Source: a virus
Virus record (IMG/VR): IMGVR_UViG_3300025141_000664
Span: 1-25,515 of that record
Reading direction: 5' to 3' (one strand)
Length of the DNA stretch: 25,515 nt
In this document: one piece after another, positions 1 through 11,500 of the stretch
How the letters are laid out: every line of letters starts with the position of its first letter
Numbering within the stretch: position 1 is the first letter of the stretch
Position numbers and translations under genes: made by a program
The notes under the pieces: model-generated
The model's database searches: none
What the model was told of the DNA's origin: nothing
What the model saw: only the letters and a program-made list of their open reading frames with translations

Positions 1-1557
1 CGAAATCGAACTAAACTCAGGAAAAGCACTTCTACCAAAAATAAATTCAATGGAGGTCATAAAAGAATTTATTAATCTTTTCCACTGCTGATTAAGTTCA
101 AGCAATTCAACTTTGTTTCTTTTAAGGCGCGCTTGGATATTAAATCCCTTTGCTCCCATAGAGTCTGCAGCCGCCAGAAATTTATTATACTCTGTTAGGA
201 ACTTCGTCAATCTTTCGATCGTATAAGTAATCGCCGTGGTAGATAGATCAACCATTTCAATAACAGCCCTATACTCATAGGTCCCTATATCGTGATTCGC
301 CATATCTTGATCGGTCACAACAACATTGAGAACCTGTTTGTTGAGGCCCCGGAATTGGACCGGCCGTACGAGGCCGTTCCTAAGAGTGGCGATAAGCTTT
401 TCGGCAGAGGTGGAAGCAAGCTTTGTGTTGCTCCCACAAATATTTATTTTCCCAGGAGTTAACATATTGGGTTGTACATTGGCATTAATCCGAGAGCGCC
501 AGATTTGAATATTTTCTATCTTAAAACAACTCATAAGGGCATCCTCATTTTTGATAAGAAATCCTAATTTTGTATTTTCTCGGACGAGGCGCATATAATC
601 AATCGCAAAAGAAATTTTTAACTCATTATTTGCAGTGCGGGAATAAGAACAGTCAGAAACTTTACCTGGTTTTTTAATTATTTTGGCAGCTTTTTCTAGA
701 TCTTTGCGTTGCCTTAGTGTTAAAACCTGCGCAGAGGCGGGCGTATCCGAAAATGAAAGACCTCTTATGGCCTCAAGAAATCGAAAATCTTTAATCTTTT
801 GATTTGATACCAATTTGGCCGACAGTGGAGGATGCGATGCTTCTGTGTGAGATGCGCCGGCCATAAATCCCATTTCATCGTTGTAATGAATTGGGCCGGG
901 CCAAACTTCCCCAGCGCGACCGAAGCTTCTGTTGTCCCCCTCTAGCACAAAAACTGCACTTTTAAGGGGCGCGTCCGTATCAATCATAATTGTCTCTGTG
1001 GCCGGAGGGCTGATTTTCATGGCTTTTATTTTTCGATTGACGCCAGTTTTGTCGATTGTTTGAGGATCGGTAGCATAGGTGGTCACATACATATATAAAT
1101 CATCTAGCTCTTCGAGAAGGAACTTGTGAGTAAAGGTAAGAGCTTTTTTGAGCACTACTATAGAATTTTCTGATGCTTTGGGACTTGGGAGGACCCGGGA
1201 AAGACGGGCTTCACGGCCGGGACGTTCAAGATACCGCCTAATAATCCCTCCCTGAATTGTCTTTTTCGGGTCGCGAATTAAATTTTTAGCTATAGATTCA
1301 TCTTCCGTCATTTTCAGTAGTGGCCGAGGATTAGAGGAAAAGGCAACAAAAACTCTATAGGACCCATCAAAAATCTTACGTGATTGATAGAAAGCAGCTT
1401 TGCTCAGCGCTGGAGCTATAGTTTGCAACGAAAGTTCTATTTCTATTTCTTGTTCATCGGTGGTCCAATTACGAGGAAGAATTTTTATGTTTTCTATATA
1501 AGCCGAGGGTAGACCCAGGGAGATAGACGGATTAATCCCAGAAGTGGCAATCGTCAT
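1..1557 (-). CDS. Unrecognised phage structural protein, 3'-truncated by the window edge
   Basis: An open frame of 519 codons runs from ATG at 1555-1557 to position 1 with no stop, so the C-terminus lies outside the window. The start is well supported: it lies 1 nt after the stop of the upstream gene, and AGGAG sits 10 nt ahead of it. The protein begins MTIATSGINPSISLGLPSAY. No signal peptide or membrane segment is visible. A His-containing stretch near residues 221-245 (GPIHYNDEMGF, then ASHTEASHPPL) leads into KLVSNQKIKDFR. Basic helical stretches follow near 280-297 and 470-495, and two short beta-like segments, SFAIDYMRLVRENTKLGF (about 316-333) and YEYRAVIEMVD (427-437), look like repeating structural elements. 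I do not recognise the family. Its place as the last visible gene of a baseplate operon suggests a virion protein, which is inference only. Confidence 0.75.
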   Translation of the reverse strand, partial: MTIATSGINPSISLGLPSAYIENIKILPRNWTTDEQEIEIELSLQTIAPALSKAAFYQSRKIFDGSYRVFVAFSSNPRPLLKMTEDESIAKNLIRDPKKTIQGGIIRRYLERPGREARLSRVLPSPKASENSIVVLKKALTFTHKFLLEELDDLYMYVTTYATDPQTIDKTGVNRKIKAMKISPPATETIMIDTDAPLKSAVFVLEGDNRSFGRAGEVWPGPIHYNDEMGFMAGASHTEASHPPLSAKLVSNQKIKDFRFLEAIRGLSFSDTPASAQVLTLRQRKDLEKAAKIIKKPGKVSDCSYSRTANNELKISFAIDYMRLVRENTKLGFLIKNEDALMSCFKIENIQIWRSRINANVQPNMLTPGKINICGSNTKLASTSAEKLIATLRNGLVRPVQFRGLNKQVLNVVVTDQDMANHDIGTYEYRAVIEMVDLSTTAITYTIERLTKFLTEYNKFLAAADSMGAKGFNIQARLKRNKVELLELNQQWKRLINSFMTSIEFIFGRSAFPEFSSIS

Positions 1558-1558
1558 C

Positions 1559-2551
1559 TTAACAAGGCTCCTCATCAATGGTGGTATAAAGGTCTCTGTT
1601 GAACTTAAGCCGACTACCGTTGGAGGTAATATCTTGCGCTGTCATTCCTATAGTATTCATTATGTTATAGGGGAGTTCATCATCTAAATACAAATTGAAA
1701 TAATATTCAACATCTCCAACATTTGTTTTAGTATTCCCTAAAGGCTGCGGAGCAGAAATTGTGGTTGGTTCAGTTTTCATAAAGGACATTTGTTGTATAA
1801 CAGTGGTTCCAACAGCAGAACCAGTTCCTTCGGACTCAAAAAATACTTCAATTTCGAAGTTTTCTTTTTCAAAATTTGTATTTCCTTCAAGGATCTCTAA
1901 TACAAGAAAATCTTCGCGTAACGCCAAATAAAGATTAGGATCACTTCCTGGATCGGTAAAATGGCCACTAATTGCATCGGTCTCGAATTCGCCGGTGCGA
2001 AAAAAGATTTGATAATCTACGTCGATGTTTAACTGCGGGATTCGCGTAATTACTCCGTCCAGGAGGCCGGCTGTGCTGGAAGACGGGTTGGTAACGATGT
2101 ACTCTTGGGTCGAATCAATTGTATTATGAAGAGCGTTGATGGCCCAAGCTGCGGTTTTGTCCGATGACATATCTCCCGTCCCAATAGGATAAGATGAGTA
2201 ATTACTCCTTTCCGTAAAAGATTCCTGATGGAGGGCCTCGGTATTATTTGCTGGGTCTGAGCTGTTCCCGCCGAGGGCCCCTTCCACACTCGCAATAAAT
2301 CTAGTAACTCGTTCCTCAGCACTAGTTCGGGTTGGAATTACTTTCAAATTCGGAGTTTCATGCCGAATTCTTCGGTCGATATCATTTTGGGGTTCTGCGA
2401 GGGTTCCCGCATACTCAGAATTATACAAGATCTCATCATCGTAAAAACAATAATATACAGGATCGAGCTTTCCAAGAGACAGCAAATATTTCCCATATTC
2501 GGTCAATTGGACTTCAAGAATTTCTTCTTTCTTATTAAAAAACTCGGCCAC
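1559..2551 (-). CDS. Unrecognised 330-residue phage structural protein (GTG start)
   Basis: The frame opens with GTG at 2549-2551 and ends with TAA at 1559-1561. The GTG start is preferred because AGGAG lies 10 nt upstream and a second AAGG lies closer. The first in-frame ATG is only near residue 128, which would remove the distinctive N-terminus. That N-terminus (MAEFFNKKEEILEVQLTEYG, then KYLLSLGKLDPVYYCFYDDEILY) is rich in charged and aromatic residues and looks like a small conserved head domain. A Ser/Asn-rich middle (about 90-160) and a beta-rich C-terminal half (about 165-325, with FEIEVFFESEG and VEYYFNLYLDDELPY) follow. No enzymatic motif, signal peptide or membrane helix is visible. 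It starts 3 nt after the giant LamG gene and stops 1 nt before the next gene. I infer a baseplate or tail accessory protein and cannot name the family. Confidence 0.72.
   Translation of the reverse strand: MAEFFNKKEEILEVQLTEYGKYLLSLGKLDPVYYCFYDDEILYNSEYAGTLAEPQNDIDRRIRHETPNLKVIPTRTSAEERVTRFIASVEGALGGNSSDPANNTEALHQESFTERSNYSSYPIGTGDMSSDKTAAWAINALHNTIDSTQEYIVTNPSSSTAGLLDGVITRIPQLNIDVDYQIFFRTGEFETDAISGHFTDPGSDPNLYLALREDFLVLEILEGNTNFEKENFEIEVFFESEGTGSAVGTTVIQQMSFMKTEPTTISAPQPLGNTKTNVGDVEYYFNLYLDDELPYNIMNTIGMTAQDITSNGSRLKFNRDLYTTIDEEPC
1568..1572 (-). promoter_or_regulatory. Shine-Dalgarno AGGAG for the gene starting at 1557
   Basis: The minus strand reads AGGAG here, with a 10-nt spacer to ATG at 1557. 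The site lies inside the last codons of the upstream 330-residue gene, so the two genes are probably translationally coupled. Confidence 0.7.
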
Positions 2552-2554
2552 TTT

Positions 2555-5500
2555 TTACCTTCTCCTTCTGCGACGGCGACGGCGACGACGGGGTCTACCA
2601 CTAAATAGCCCTAATGGATCGAAAATTCGCTGTAATACTTGCCTCACACTACGCTGACGAGTTTGTGCGCGTCCTCGACGGCGACGATTGGCACGAGTGC
2701 GCCGCCGAGTAGGTCGCGGCGGGGCTGATCGTGTGGGCCTTGTCCGGGTCCGCGTTGTCGGGCGTGGGACAGCTCTACTAGTAGTACTGCGACGGCGTGG
2801 AATCGCCCTAGAAGCACTGGGGCGCCTTCGACGTCTGCGAGGCGGTCTCGGAGTTAGTGTCCCGGCAATAGCCGAATCAATAATCTCGGGGGGCGGAGAT
2901 ACGGCTGGGGGGATTTCCTCGGGAGCGGGGATAAACTCTCTTAAATCAGGATACACCGGTATTTCTTCTTCGTCTTCTGGTATTATATCTTCTGTGGTGT
3001 ATACGATGGTTTCGTCTATCTTGACTAGCTCCACAAAGGAGAAATAATCATAAGGCCAATTATAGGAATATTTGGTGTCAAGAGCCGGTTGGACAATGGG
3101 TAATCCTTCAGCTAAGCCCTTCCTGGTAAAGACATTGTAGTCTTTTTCGGCCCTTCTCTTAACTTTAAAAACCATCCACTGTAAGTTCTGATCGTTACCG
3201 AGCATCTGGTCGACCAAATCTGTGACTTGAATAAGCGCTGTGGATTTCTTGAATGTAGAGGCTATTCCGGGTGCGCAATTTTGCCAAATGTCCATCAGGT
3301 CTTTTTGAGTTAAATCTAAACTAAATTCAAATGCGTAGAATGCAATGGGCTTTACCGACCGATGTAATAAGAAATCAAATGTTGGTGGGAAAACGTACTT
3401 ATTCAAGAGGGCCAGTTGGGTCACATATTCTTGCGTGCGGAGGGGGACATCAAAGAATTTCCTGTCTCCCCTGACCGTGAGAAACGGCACACATACAATT
3501 GCTTCTTCGACTTTTTTAACCTCTGCAAAATCTCCAATTCGTTTTTGAGATGGTGTTATACCAACTATCTTTGTTAAGGGCTTCACATCAATAAAACCGC
3601 CGTAAGTGGAGGAACTATATTGCTGAGGCATGTCTCTAACAGACAAATGAATTCCTTCGGAGCCTGATGGGAGATTACCGTATTGATGCCACATGCCCCG
3701 AATGTATGGCTTGTTCTGCCAGGGGGCTACCCAGGCCGACAAGTCGCCGTCGGCGTCGTCGTTGAGCCTAACATAGAAGGGGGCGCCACCGCGCTCGTCG
3801 GTATCCCATGCTCCGCGGAGTCTAGAATATACATAACTGGGTGACGCTGAGGATGAAGCGGGGACACCAAAGAAGTTTAGCACTGGAGCTTCAAATTTAG
3901 GTTGGATAAGCCAACGCGCCTGTTGTGCGTTGGTATCGGGCGCAACAACCAGCAGTTTTTCGAAAATGTCAACACTTGAAGTAATTTGAGGTCTTACTAC
4001 ATCATAGCCCGGCGCATAAGATTTCAGGCGCAAGCGCTCCATGTTGGAGCCCACGAAGGTTTTTCCTTTACCAAGTACATTAATATCTGCCGAGTCCTTA
4101 ATAAATTCAGTAACACGATTGCCTAGGATATCATCCAATGTCGCTTTGCCCGAATAAGGAGCTTTGAAAATTATGTTGGCGACACATTGACCATACCAAT
4201 GAGGGGGGAGCCATGGCTCATAACTTATGAAGTCGCGGGTGCCGGTGCCGCCGGGAGAGCCCCTTAATTGTACTGCTGGGCCAAAAGCTGAATCTCGACT
4301 ATACATTCCAAACGTCTTTTCAAATGGAAAGCCAATCTCCGAAGCAGACAAATTGGTTCGTTCAAGCTTTATTTGCAATCCATAGTATTGATCTTTTTCA
4401 ACCGATAAAAATTCTTCCTCGGGCTTCGAAAGAAACGATTTAAGCGGCGTTTGGAAGAAATTTATTGTTTCGCAGAGGAAGTTATCTATACCCCACTTAT
4501 ACAACGGGCTACGAGAAGAGCCCTTGTACTGAATATGAGGTGTAGAACCATCGCTAGCTAGCCCCAAACTAGCACTGAACATTCCCGTATCGTACAAATA
4601 CATCTCTGGATGTAAGCCTGAAGCAACATTGCCTCCAGCAGATTGGATAGCTTCTTGAGACAGATAGACGTCGGGATCCCTTATGGCCTCAAAGGGTATT
4701 GGTTGACCATAGAAGCTGGGGTTGACGTCGTCCGAACCAATATACAAAGCCTTCGAGCCACTCGAAACAATTCTTAATGAATAAAATGGTGAATTCGTGT
4801 CCGCATTAGAGTCGACCTGGCCGAGATGGTGATAGCCCGTTCCATCCAGATTAGACTCACGATAGCCGCCCTGGCCGGAGGAAACGAGATTACCATTAAA
4901 AAGTGAAGAAGTAGTCGACACATCGTATGAGGAAGTGAATGTGAGGGCCCGAGCATTGTGGTTATCTCCGACGAGAACGAGACTGCTGCATGCAATTCCT
5001 GACTTAATGGTATTAAACAAAATTCCCGGAGCCATAAGTGGTTCTAATAGGATCCTTTTAGTAATTTTTTGGGCGCCGCGCCAGTAGCCAACGTTGGTTT
5101 TGGGAAAGGAATAAATGGGGCCAAGTGACTGCGATAACAATCGGCCGAGTTCTATCGTTCTTTCTGCTGGATAAAAGCCTTTATAGGGAAGGAACTGTAG
5201 AAGTGCGTCGCAACTCAGCTCTATGGTATGCCGTCGCATTTTTTCGCCGGCGGCGTTGGCTCTATCCGCAAGCTCTCCATCAACCACCTTAAAATACTTC
5301 ATAAAATCTGTCGCTGAATAAAGTTGGTAGAACTTTCCGTTCGAACTATCCGGCACCGTTGCCCCAGTTAAATTGAATATATTATCAAGCTTCGTAAGAA
5401 AATTGGTACCCTCTTCTTCTACGAATGTTCCCAAATGCTCACTAATTCTAAACTCTGGAACAATGGACATATTTTTGCCCAACAGTCTAATGGTTTTTGT

Positions 5501-8500
5501 ATAGTCGTCATAAGGTTGGTAGGGGGCCGAGGCCGATTCGTACGCTGTCCATCTTTGTCCACCAATAAGAAGGCCGCTCCCTTGAATAGCATTCGTGCTG
5601 CCTGTAACCGTTTGGCCGCCGCGAATAGGCATCGTATAAGCAAGCGACGCAGTTACACCACTAACTCCTTTAGTGGTATAATATCCAAATCGTGCATAAG
5701 TATTTTGAAGTTCGCCGGCGCCTGATCCCAGATAGCCGTCACCATCGGCTGCAGGCATCACGCCTCCGCCCTGTATCTGATAACCAGGCATACCACCGAC
5801 AAGACTTGCACCGCCCGCGCTAAGATCGGCACCAGTCAAGTTAAGGGGGGCATCGAGTGGCCATATGCTTTCGCCGGGCTCTAAGAAGCCTTGAGAATTG
5901 GGCACCGCAACAGGGGCAGCAGAACCAGTATAGCCGGAAGTAGATGGGCTGATATGCCCCGGAGACGGCATCGACCGAAGGCGCCGCACATCTTTCCAAA
6001 TGTCTGAAGTATCATACCTTTCTCTCTTGTTCACCTGTGGTTTGGTAGTATTGTGGGCCCGGGGAAAAATCTTTTGTCCATACCTCACGATCGTGCTTAA
6101 GCTGGAATCAAACGTATAATCAACTATTGCATTAAAAGCATTCCCTTCGGCAGGATTAATACGTCGGTTTAGACCGAGGCGCCAATTAAGCCCTTGGTTT
6201 GTAAAATAATCTAAATTATTTTGATAACTGACCTTCAATGTCATGTTATTGGCTTTATCCCCGCCGGCATTATCTTCAAAAGTAAACTCAATTGGTTTTG
6301 CCGTGTCATAAACTACTACCGGTTCTCTATAGTCAGTAAAATTATTAGATTTAAGGCCGCGGCCGAGGGGACGTCCATTGGATGCTCTTATTAAGGGAGG
6401 CGGATGAAGAAGGCCAATTAAATTGTTCTCTCTTAGTTTGCGCGCAACTGGATGGTCGCCCGTTCTGGTTTGCTTCCAAATCGGGTAACCGTAGGGACCG
6501 TGGCGTTGACGCAACATGTGATTAAACATGATAGGATGAAATGGAGCCGCCGGGACGAACTCAACATCGTTAAGCGCTCCGCCGTAGGAGACTGAACCGG
6601 TTGGGAAAACAGCATTAGTTGCGTATCGGGCACTATTTAAACCATCAGCAGAGAGGGGACTATTGTCCAGCCGGTTCCAATAAATTAAATGCGGAGAAGT
6701 TTGCGGAAAATGATTGAGGTCCGCCGTCATGCCACCCTCATACATTTCTTTTATGCCCGCGGCATCGGCGGCAGTGTTGGGATTAAATCCCCGAGAGTAG
6801 ATGGCTAGATCGGCTATCAAACCATTAAAACCGCTAGCGAAGTCTTTGGTGTCGTGGCCGATTCGGGCGCCGTAGGTACCAATTGCGTATGGATCGGTTA
6901 CAGCTACTCCGCCGCGGTCATGTACCCCGTTGATAAAGAGGTGCATGAGACCAGTTGCACCGCCCGTGAACGTGAACACAACATGATGCCATTCCTTGGT
7001 TCCCATCACAGAAGTTGATTCAATCTTTTGGGTTCCTTGGTTCCAGAGGATGCCGCGCAACATGAGATCGTCGGCATCTGCGCCACCGCCGCCTTTGCGG
7101 TCGATATACATCGACCTGAGGCCCTCATTGGAAGCCTCGCGACCAACAGAAAATATGTACCCGGCGTCGGTGCCGAAGGGTTCGAGGAGGTTAACCCATG
7201 CTGCAATAGTAAATGGCAATGCAGCAGCGTCGACGCCGCCAATCCAGCCGTCCCAGGAACTCGGGTCGCCGTATCCTACATCGACGCGAGCGCCGTCGCT
7301 TTTATTAAATTTCCCCACTGTTCTTGTTCTATGAATCGGAATATCAGTTGGGGGAGACTCAATGGTCCGTGGCTCACTAAGATATCCCAAAAGATGGGTT
7401 CCAACAGATGCAGACTCCACAATGGGAACGTGCCATGGCATAAACGGAAGCTGAGCATCATTATAATAAGGATCATAACTAGAAGTTTGGAGCCCAGTTA
7501 ATACCGATGCGCTTATGCAACTTGGAGCCTGGAGGCCGAAAATTCTAGGGCCGCTGGTTCCTGGGATGGCGCCCATGCCATCGAGGTAGGTCCAGCCCGC
7601 GCCGTCGGCGATCGGCGGCCTTTGATTAAGGCGCACCATCGATCCAGTAACCCAAGAATACTGTGATGTAGACCGAGGGATTTGATGCTGAATAAACTGG
7701 TTATCATAAAATCGTTCGGATATAACTTGCATTGGTGCAGTTTCCAGGCCTGTGCGAGATTTGGACTGACCTGGGATGTTATAGGGATATCTCGCCATGT
7801 CAAGGCCGCGCTGCATCACCATATATAAAGGGCGCAGGCTTTGGTCGATCGGCCCAGCGCCTTGAGCAACGCTTGTCTGGTTAGCGTGGTTAATGAGATT
7901 ATAATTGATACCCTGATCATCGAGGGGCCCGTCGCCGGCACTTGGGTCGAAACGTGCCCAGACGAGCAAGTTATCAGAGAGCAATCTCTGAGTAGACAAA
8001 GAATTGGCCGCGGGATATAAAGATTGATTAGTTATGGGAGCAATAACCCGATTGTTATACAAGGCGGTCACCTCATCAGGACCCAAGCACCGGTTCCAAA
8101 TCAAAATGTTAGCCATGGCGCCGTTCCAGTATCCCTGGCCAGCGGCGGAGTTGGAGGAACGGCCGAGGTACATGCCGGAAGCTATGGAGTCCGGGTCATC
8201 CAGGTTGTAGGCCCCCTCGGTCGTTGTATCGTCGACGGCATCAACGTAAATCCTCATACTAGGACTATCAGAGGCGCCACCAGGGTCACCGCCGGTGAAG
8301 GTTGCTACTATATGATACCAACGTTGGGCCTCTAAAGTACTCGTTTTACTCCAACCGGCCGTGTCGCCGGCGATGACGAATGAGATCTGGGATTCGGATG
8401 CCATAAAGCGCAAGTAGCGATCCCCGACGCCCCACTCAAAGAGGGTACCAGGTTCGCTAAGACCTACCTCATTTGCATAAACCCAAGCTGAAAACGTAAA

Positions 8501-11500
8501 CGGTTTTGCCTGGGCGCCGGATCCGCCCATGAGCTCGCCGAGGACCCCGGCCGTTGCACCTATATCGATACCAGAGCTGCTCCCATTAAACTCGCCGACA
8601 TAAAGATCAGTGGCTCTTATCCTATCTCTCGCATTCCTATTAGTTTTGTGATAGGCCGGAGACTTAACATAGGTATCAGCGAATACCTCGCCATAGGCGG
8701 GGTCCACGCCAAAAGGTCCACAATGGAGGGTTTCTAACTGTCTTAGGCCCCGCGTCCGTCCAAGTTGATCGACCACATGGATGGTGCCGGAAATATCTGA
8801 AGAATTTAGAGGATTTGTGCGCTGCGGAGGCATCCCAGACCCGGTGGCTGGCCAACCAGTACCACCAAAATTAAGCGTGAGCGGACTTCTATAAGGGGTG
8901 GCATTATAAACCGAGAACTCTTCGTGGGCTGGGTCCATGTAGCCTCGGGACCTCACTTCATAGCCGGCGCCGCCGGCGGTGAAGCGATTTACAATGATTG
9001 ATTGGTTAGAGTCTGCACCCATGCGGGCCGGAAGAGAGTAGTCTAAATTGCCGCTTACATTTTCTGTTAAGCTGCCTATAGCACCATACTGCAGAGAGCC
9101 AGATTTATTCCGATCTATGCCACCGTTTGACATAGAAGTGTCAAACCCTGTATATGCTGGGTTCGTCAGATTTATAACATCGTATATGGGCTGACCAGCA
9201 GCTGTAAAGCTGTCGCCCGGGTAATCTCCTAAGGGATACCATCTCAAAAGACCGGCTGGTGTCTCCCTTTGTGGATTTGCGCGCGCCCCACCATTATAGA
9301 TTGTTTTTATTTCAGCCGCGGATAAAACCCTATCCCAAACGACAAAGTCACACATATTGCCGCTCCAAAAATAAGAAGAGCCGCCGCGGGCGCCTAGGTA
9401 GCAGTCCGAGGTCTCGATATCATCGCGGTTCTGAGTATACGTAACACTATTATTTAAAGCACCATCGATATAGAGATTCATGGTGCCAGCATTATATTGT
9501 GTAACCACATGGTACCATCTATCAGGCTCGATGCTCCCGCTGGTGCTGTCTAATCTTCGCGACCAGGGTGAGGCGGTGATAGTCACTTGAAATTGAATGT
9601 GAGTAGGCCAGGATGCTCCATCTATACTAAGATTGACGTCATGGTTTCCAAAGTTCCAGATCTTGCCGGCATTGGTAGGGTTGCCGGAGTTGTTGCTGCG
9701 GTTCTTAATCCAGCAGGAGATAGTGAAATTTTTAGCGCTAGCTCCAGTGCCGCCGATGAGGGGGTTCCACTCCTCGTGGTCGCCCAGATCGACGAAGTTT
9801 TCGCCAGCCGAGTCCAAAAGTATTGAATTACCCAAAGGAGGCGCGAGGGGGAATCTTCCGCGAGTTGCCAGTGTCTCAGGAGTCAACGCAAAATTGAATG
9901 ATTGGTCGTTAAAGAAGGGATCGTTTTTCTCGCGCGCATTGCTTTGAACAACCTCATAATTCTTTGTATAGTTGCCGATAGGGCCATGAGCCAATACGCC
10001 AGAAAGACTGGTTCCCACAGAAGATGTGGTCATCTTAACATTTTGGATATTAACCGGGCGCTTTGTTCCAACATTTCGCAAACGATGCCCGGTGGGGATG
10101 TCTTTGTTAAAGCCGTCGCTACTGGCAGCATCGTCATAATTCGGCGGAACGATACCAAGCATCGGCGTCAAAAAGCTCTGGTGGCCGCCGCCAGTAAAAT
10201 CCGTTACATCAACTATAGCAGGGCCGCTGACGTTTGCAAGAGCGGTGGCAACATTACCAATAACCCCAACAGTGTCCATAGTAAGTGTAAGTTGAGTGTT
10301 GCTTGAACCTTCGGCTGCCGTAATGCCCGAGACGCCTGCAGTGCCTCTTGAACCAGCACTCGCCGGGATTATACGAGAATTAGAAGTATTATTTATAGCT
10401 CTTTTGATCAAGGTTGCGATGCTCGAATCTGATTCGCCAAGAATACCAATACCAATTTGATCTGCAGCGGCTGGAGTACCAGTGGTTTCTGAGGCATCTA
10501 AAAGTATTGTGATTGCGCCAGCGCCGCCCGTAGTATCCCCGCCATTTGCTGCAGGAATCGTAATCGTAATCGTACAATCGCCGCCATCTGCAACTACACC
10601 AGTTGTATCAATTGCATCTACTGCGGTTGCGGCAGCGTTGTCCGCGGAAGCCACATGATCAAATTTGAGTTTCCAGCCTTCTGCACGATAAAGAGAATTA
10701 TCAGAGCCCTGGTTCAATTCGGTATGGCGATACTGGCGGCCTCCTACATACTTCTCTGGGAAGGGGCCCTGCATCGGCGAATCGCTATTATTCACAATGT
10801 CGTGATGAAGGTTGGTAATCTCTATTTCTGGTGCGTAATTCTCGATAACCTGCAGGTTCTGCCCGGTCGTAACCGAAGAAGAGTAAATACTGAAGGGGGC
10901 CAAGAGGTTGCCGTCCCCCTTATGAAGAGTGCTATCTGCTCGATTGATGTCGGGGTTCATTTGGAAACCAAGACGTTGCTTATAGGTAGGCCAATATACA
11001 TCTTTGGTGTCTATTAGCTCTTCAACTTCGTTACGGAAGCCTACCATCACATTTTTTGCGGCGCGGCCGCGAAGGCCTCCGAATGGAGAAGTTGCTACGA
11101 ACACAAAGTCAACTTTCTTATTAATACCAAACCCTACTCCACCAAGAGTAGAATTACCTTCAGCCCCAAATTTGTAAGGAGTCTGCTGTGCTCTGGAGTT
11201 CGACTCTATAGTAGACTTGAGTATCACTTGCTTATTTTTAAGGGCAGCAGGGTCAATATCGGGGGTCGGCTCCACCAGCGCGAGAGTATTTCTCGCCGCT
11301 TCCGCTCGCCACCAAATAGAATTCCTATCTAAAGGTCCGAAGGCTTCTCCCAACTCTGGCGGAGGAGCGTGCTGAAATTTCCAATTTCTAAAATTGACTG
11401 GTTGTGATGAACCAATTTGTCGCCTGCCTTGTGCGTTTGCAGAGTAAAACCCAGTTCCAGTAGCATCACTGTCCGGGGAGGCGTCTTGAACCGCGCTGAG

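Noticed and set aside
326-508. Short plus-strand frame of 60 codons near the left edge
   Set aside because: The minus strand is continuously open from 1557 to 1 with a good start and ribosome-binding site. The plus-strand frame is a shadow.
2570-2590. CGT/CGC hexamer-like pattern considered as a simple tandem repeat or assembly artefact
   Set aside because: Local slippage may have contributed, but other Arg clusters in the same tail use mixed CGN and AGR codons, and the stop codon and next start are perfectly placed, so the coding reading is preferred.
2688-3047. Plus-strand open frame of 119 codons opposite the Arg-rich tail
   Set aside because: Its Arg/Gly/Val-rich then Ser/Gly-rich composition is the mirror of the poly-Arg, acidic and Pro codons on the minus strand. 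It has no ribosome-binding site and lies wholly within the giant gene.
7028-7501. Plus-strand open frame of 157 codons, and several similar frames across 6996-8335 and 9587-10306
   Set aside because: All lie opposite LamG-coding sequence that has clear domain patterns on the minus strand. None shows a family pattern or operon context.
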